A stretch of DNA of 6,338 nucleotides from QNYZ01 sp964577615. GTDB taxonomy: Bacteria > Desulfobacterota > Desulfobacteria > Desulfobacterales > QNYZ01. A program made the position numbers and the translations under genes. The notes under the pieces are model-generated. The model worked only from the letters and a program-made list of their open reading frames with translations, was not told the DNA's origin and ran no database searches. The stretch spans positions 1-6,338 of the forward strand of contig CAZNZW010000095.1 in assembly GCA_964577615.1 (NCBI GenBank), given 5' to 3'. The first letter of the stretch is position 1. Each line of letters opens with the position of its first letter. Below, one piece after another: positions 5,938 to 6,338 of the stretch.

Positions 5938-6338
5938 TCAAATATCCATTTCCGAACGAAACGCATGCATGTCGGCGCGATACGCCTCCAGTTGCTCCGG
6001 CGTCAATTCGTCCGGATATTGAAGCTCGGGCAGGGCCAGAACATCCACCAGATCGTTGGCATAGGGGGCCAGGCTCAGCACATCCACCTTCTCCCCTTGG
6101 GGCAGCTTGATCTCCTGCATCATGAAACGGGCGATGAACTTGGTTTTCTTGCGCAGAATATCCACCCACTCTTTGGGGGTCCCTTCGAGGATATAATCCG
6201 CTTCATCAGCTGCCGCCTGTGGAGATATCAGCTCCAGTTTCAACAATTTGCCCGCATCGAAAAAAGAACAAAAATAGATATCCTCATCAATTCCCCAGGC
6301 AGGGTCCGCTTTCACCAGGAAAACCATCTTCCGGGTGA
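5938..6338 (-). CDS. SCP-2 sterol-carrier domain protein, 5' end cut by the window edge
   Basis: The frame is open at the right edge and ends in TGA after MDI. An ATG lies at 6327, but codons upstream of it (T-R-K) are also open. In this family about 30-40 residues normally come before the strand seen here, so the true start is probably outside the window. SCP-2 domains bind lipids, sterols or acyl-CoA in a hydrophobic tunnel. From the ATG at 6327: MVFLVKADPAWGIDED (1-16), a short strand region YFCSFFDAGKLLKLELI (18-34), then ADEADYILEGTPKEWVDILR (40-59), which corresponds to the 'AD(F/Y)xxxG...W' segment of SCP-2 proteins. MMQEIKLPQGE (69-79) stands where MxGKLKxKGD is usual, and an Asp/Glu-rich tail ends the protein. 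No catalytic residues or signal peptide are visible. It may be co-transcribed with the sulfotransferase, but the 92-nt gap leaves this open. Assignment rests on motif recall, so it is moderately sure. Confidence 0.75.
   Translation of the reverse strand, partial: TRKMVFLVKADPAWGIDEDIYFCSFFDAGKLLKLELISPQAAADEADYILEGTPKEWVDILRKKTKFIARFMMQEIKLPQGEKVDVLSLAPYANDLVDVLALPELQYPDELTPEQLEAYRADMHAFRSEMDI

Noticed and set aside
5858..6169. 103-codon frame on the - strand covering the gap before the sulfotransferase
   Set aside because: It overlaps the SCP-2-like gene in another frame, and its composition is typical of an out-of-frame reading.

Overview
The window holds the 3' end of one gene on the + strand (an RND/MMPL exporter, 1-282). 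It converges on a block of five genes that all read on the - strand, from the right edge down to position 441. No tRNA, rRNA, CRISPR array, insertion sequence or prophage gene is visible. All long readings other than the six genes listed are shadows of these genes in other frames. The base composition (mostly high 50s % G+C by spot counts), the fused DctQ-DctM TRAP permease, the stand-alone MoaD/ThiS protein and the fused Sat-CysC enzyme would suit a Gram-negative anaerobe, perhaps a sulfate-reducing Desulfobacterota. That assignment is inference; nothing in the window proves it.

Order of the - strand block in transcription order: an SCP-2 sterol-carrier-like protein cut by the right edge (5938-6338); a 92-nt gap; a PAPS-type sulfotransferase (4445-5845); a 37-nt gap; a fused ATP sulfurylase/APS kinase (2695-4407); a 13-nt gap; a MoaD/ThiS-like small protein ending in Gly-Gly (2391-2681); a 12-nt gap; and a fused TRAP transporter permease (441-2378). 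The last four genes are spaced like one operon. The ribosome-binding site of the TRAP gene overlaps the stop codon of the MoaD-like gene.

The core of the block reads as a sulfonation cassette. The CysC domain would make PAPS, the sulfotransferase would move the sulfo group from PAPS to an unknown acceptor, and the TRAP permease may import or recover an organic anion. The SCP-2-like protein upstream hints at a lipid or other hydrophobic substrate, but it may belong to a different transcript. The role of the MoaD-like protein here is unclear.

The most notable point is that the ATP sulfurylase half of the fused enzyme has lost both histidines of the catalytic HxxH motif (Q203 and Q206) and the Asn of the QTRNP motif (S200), while the APS kinase half keeps all the motifs I can recognise. 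The protein may therefore work only as an APS kinase, drawing on APS made elsewhere in the cell, or it may have an altered ATP sulfurylase site. The sulfotransferase gene is also clearly richer in A+T than its neighbours, which suggests it was acquired separately.
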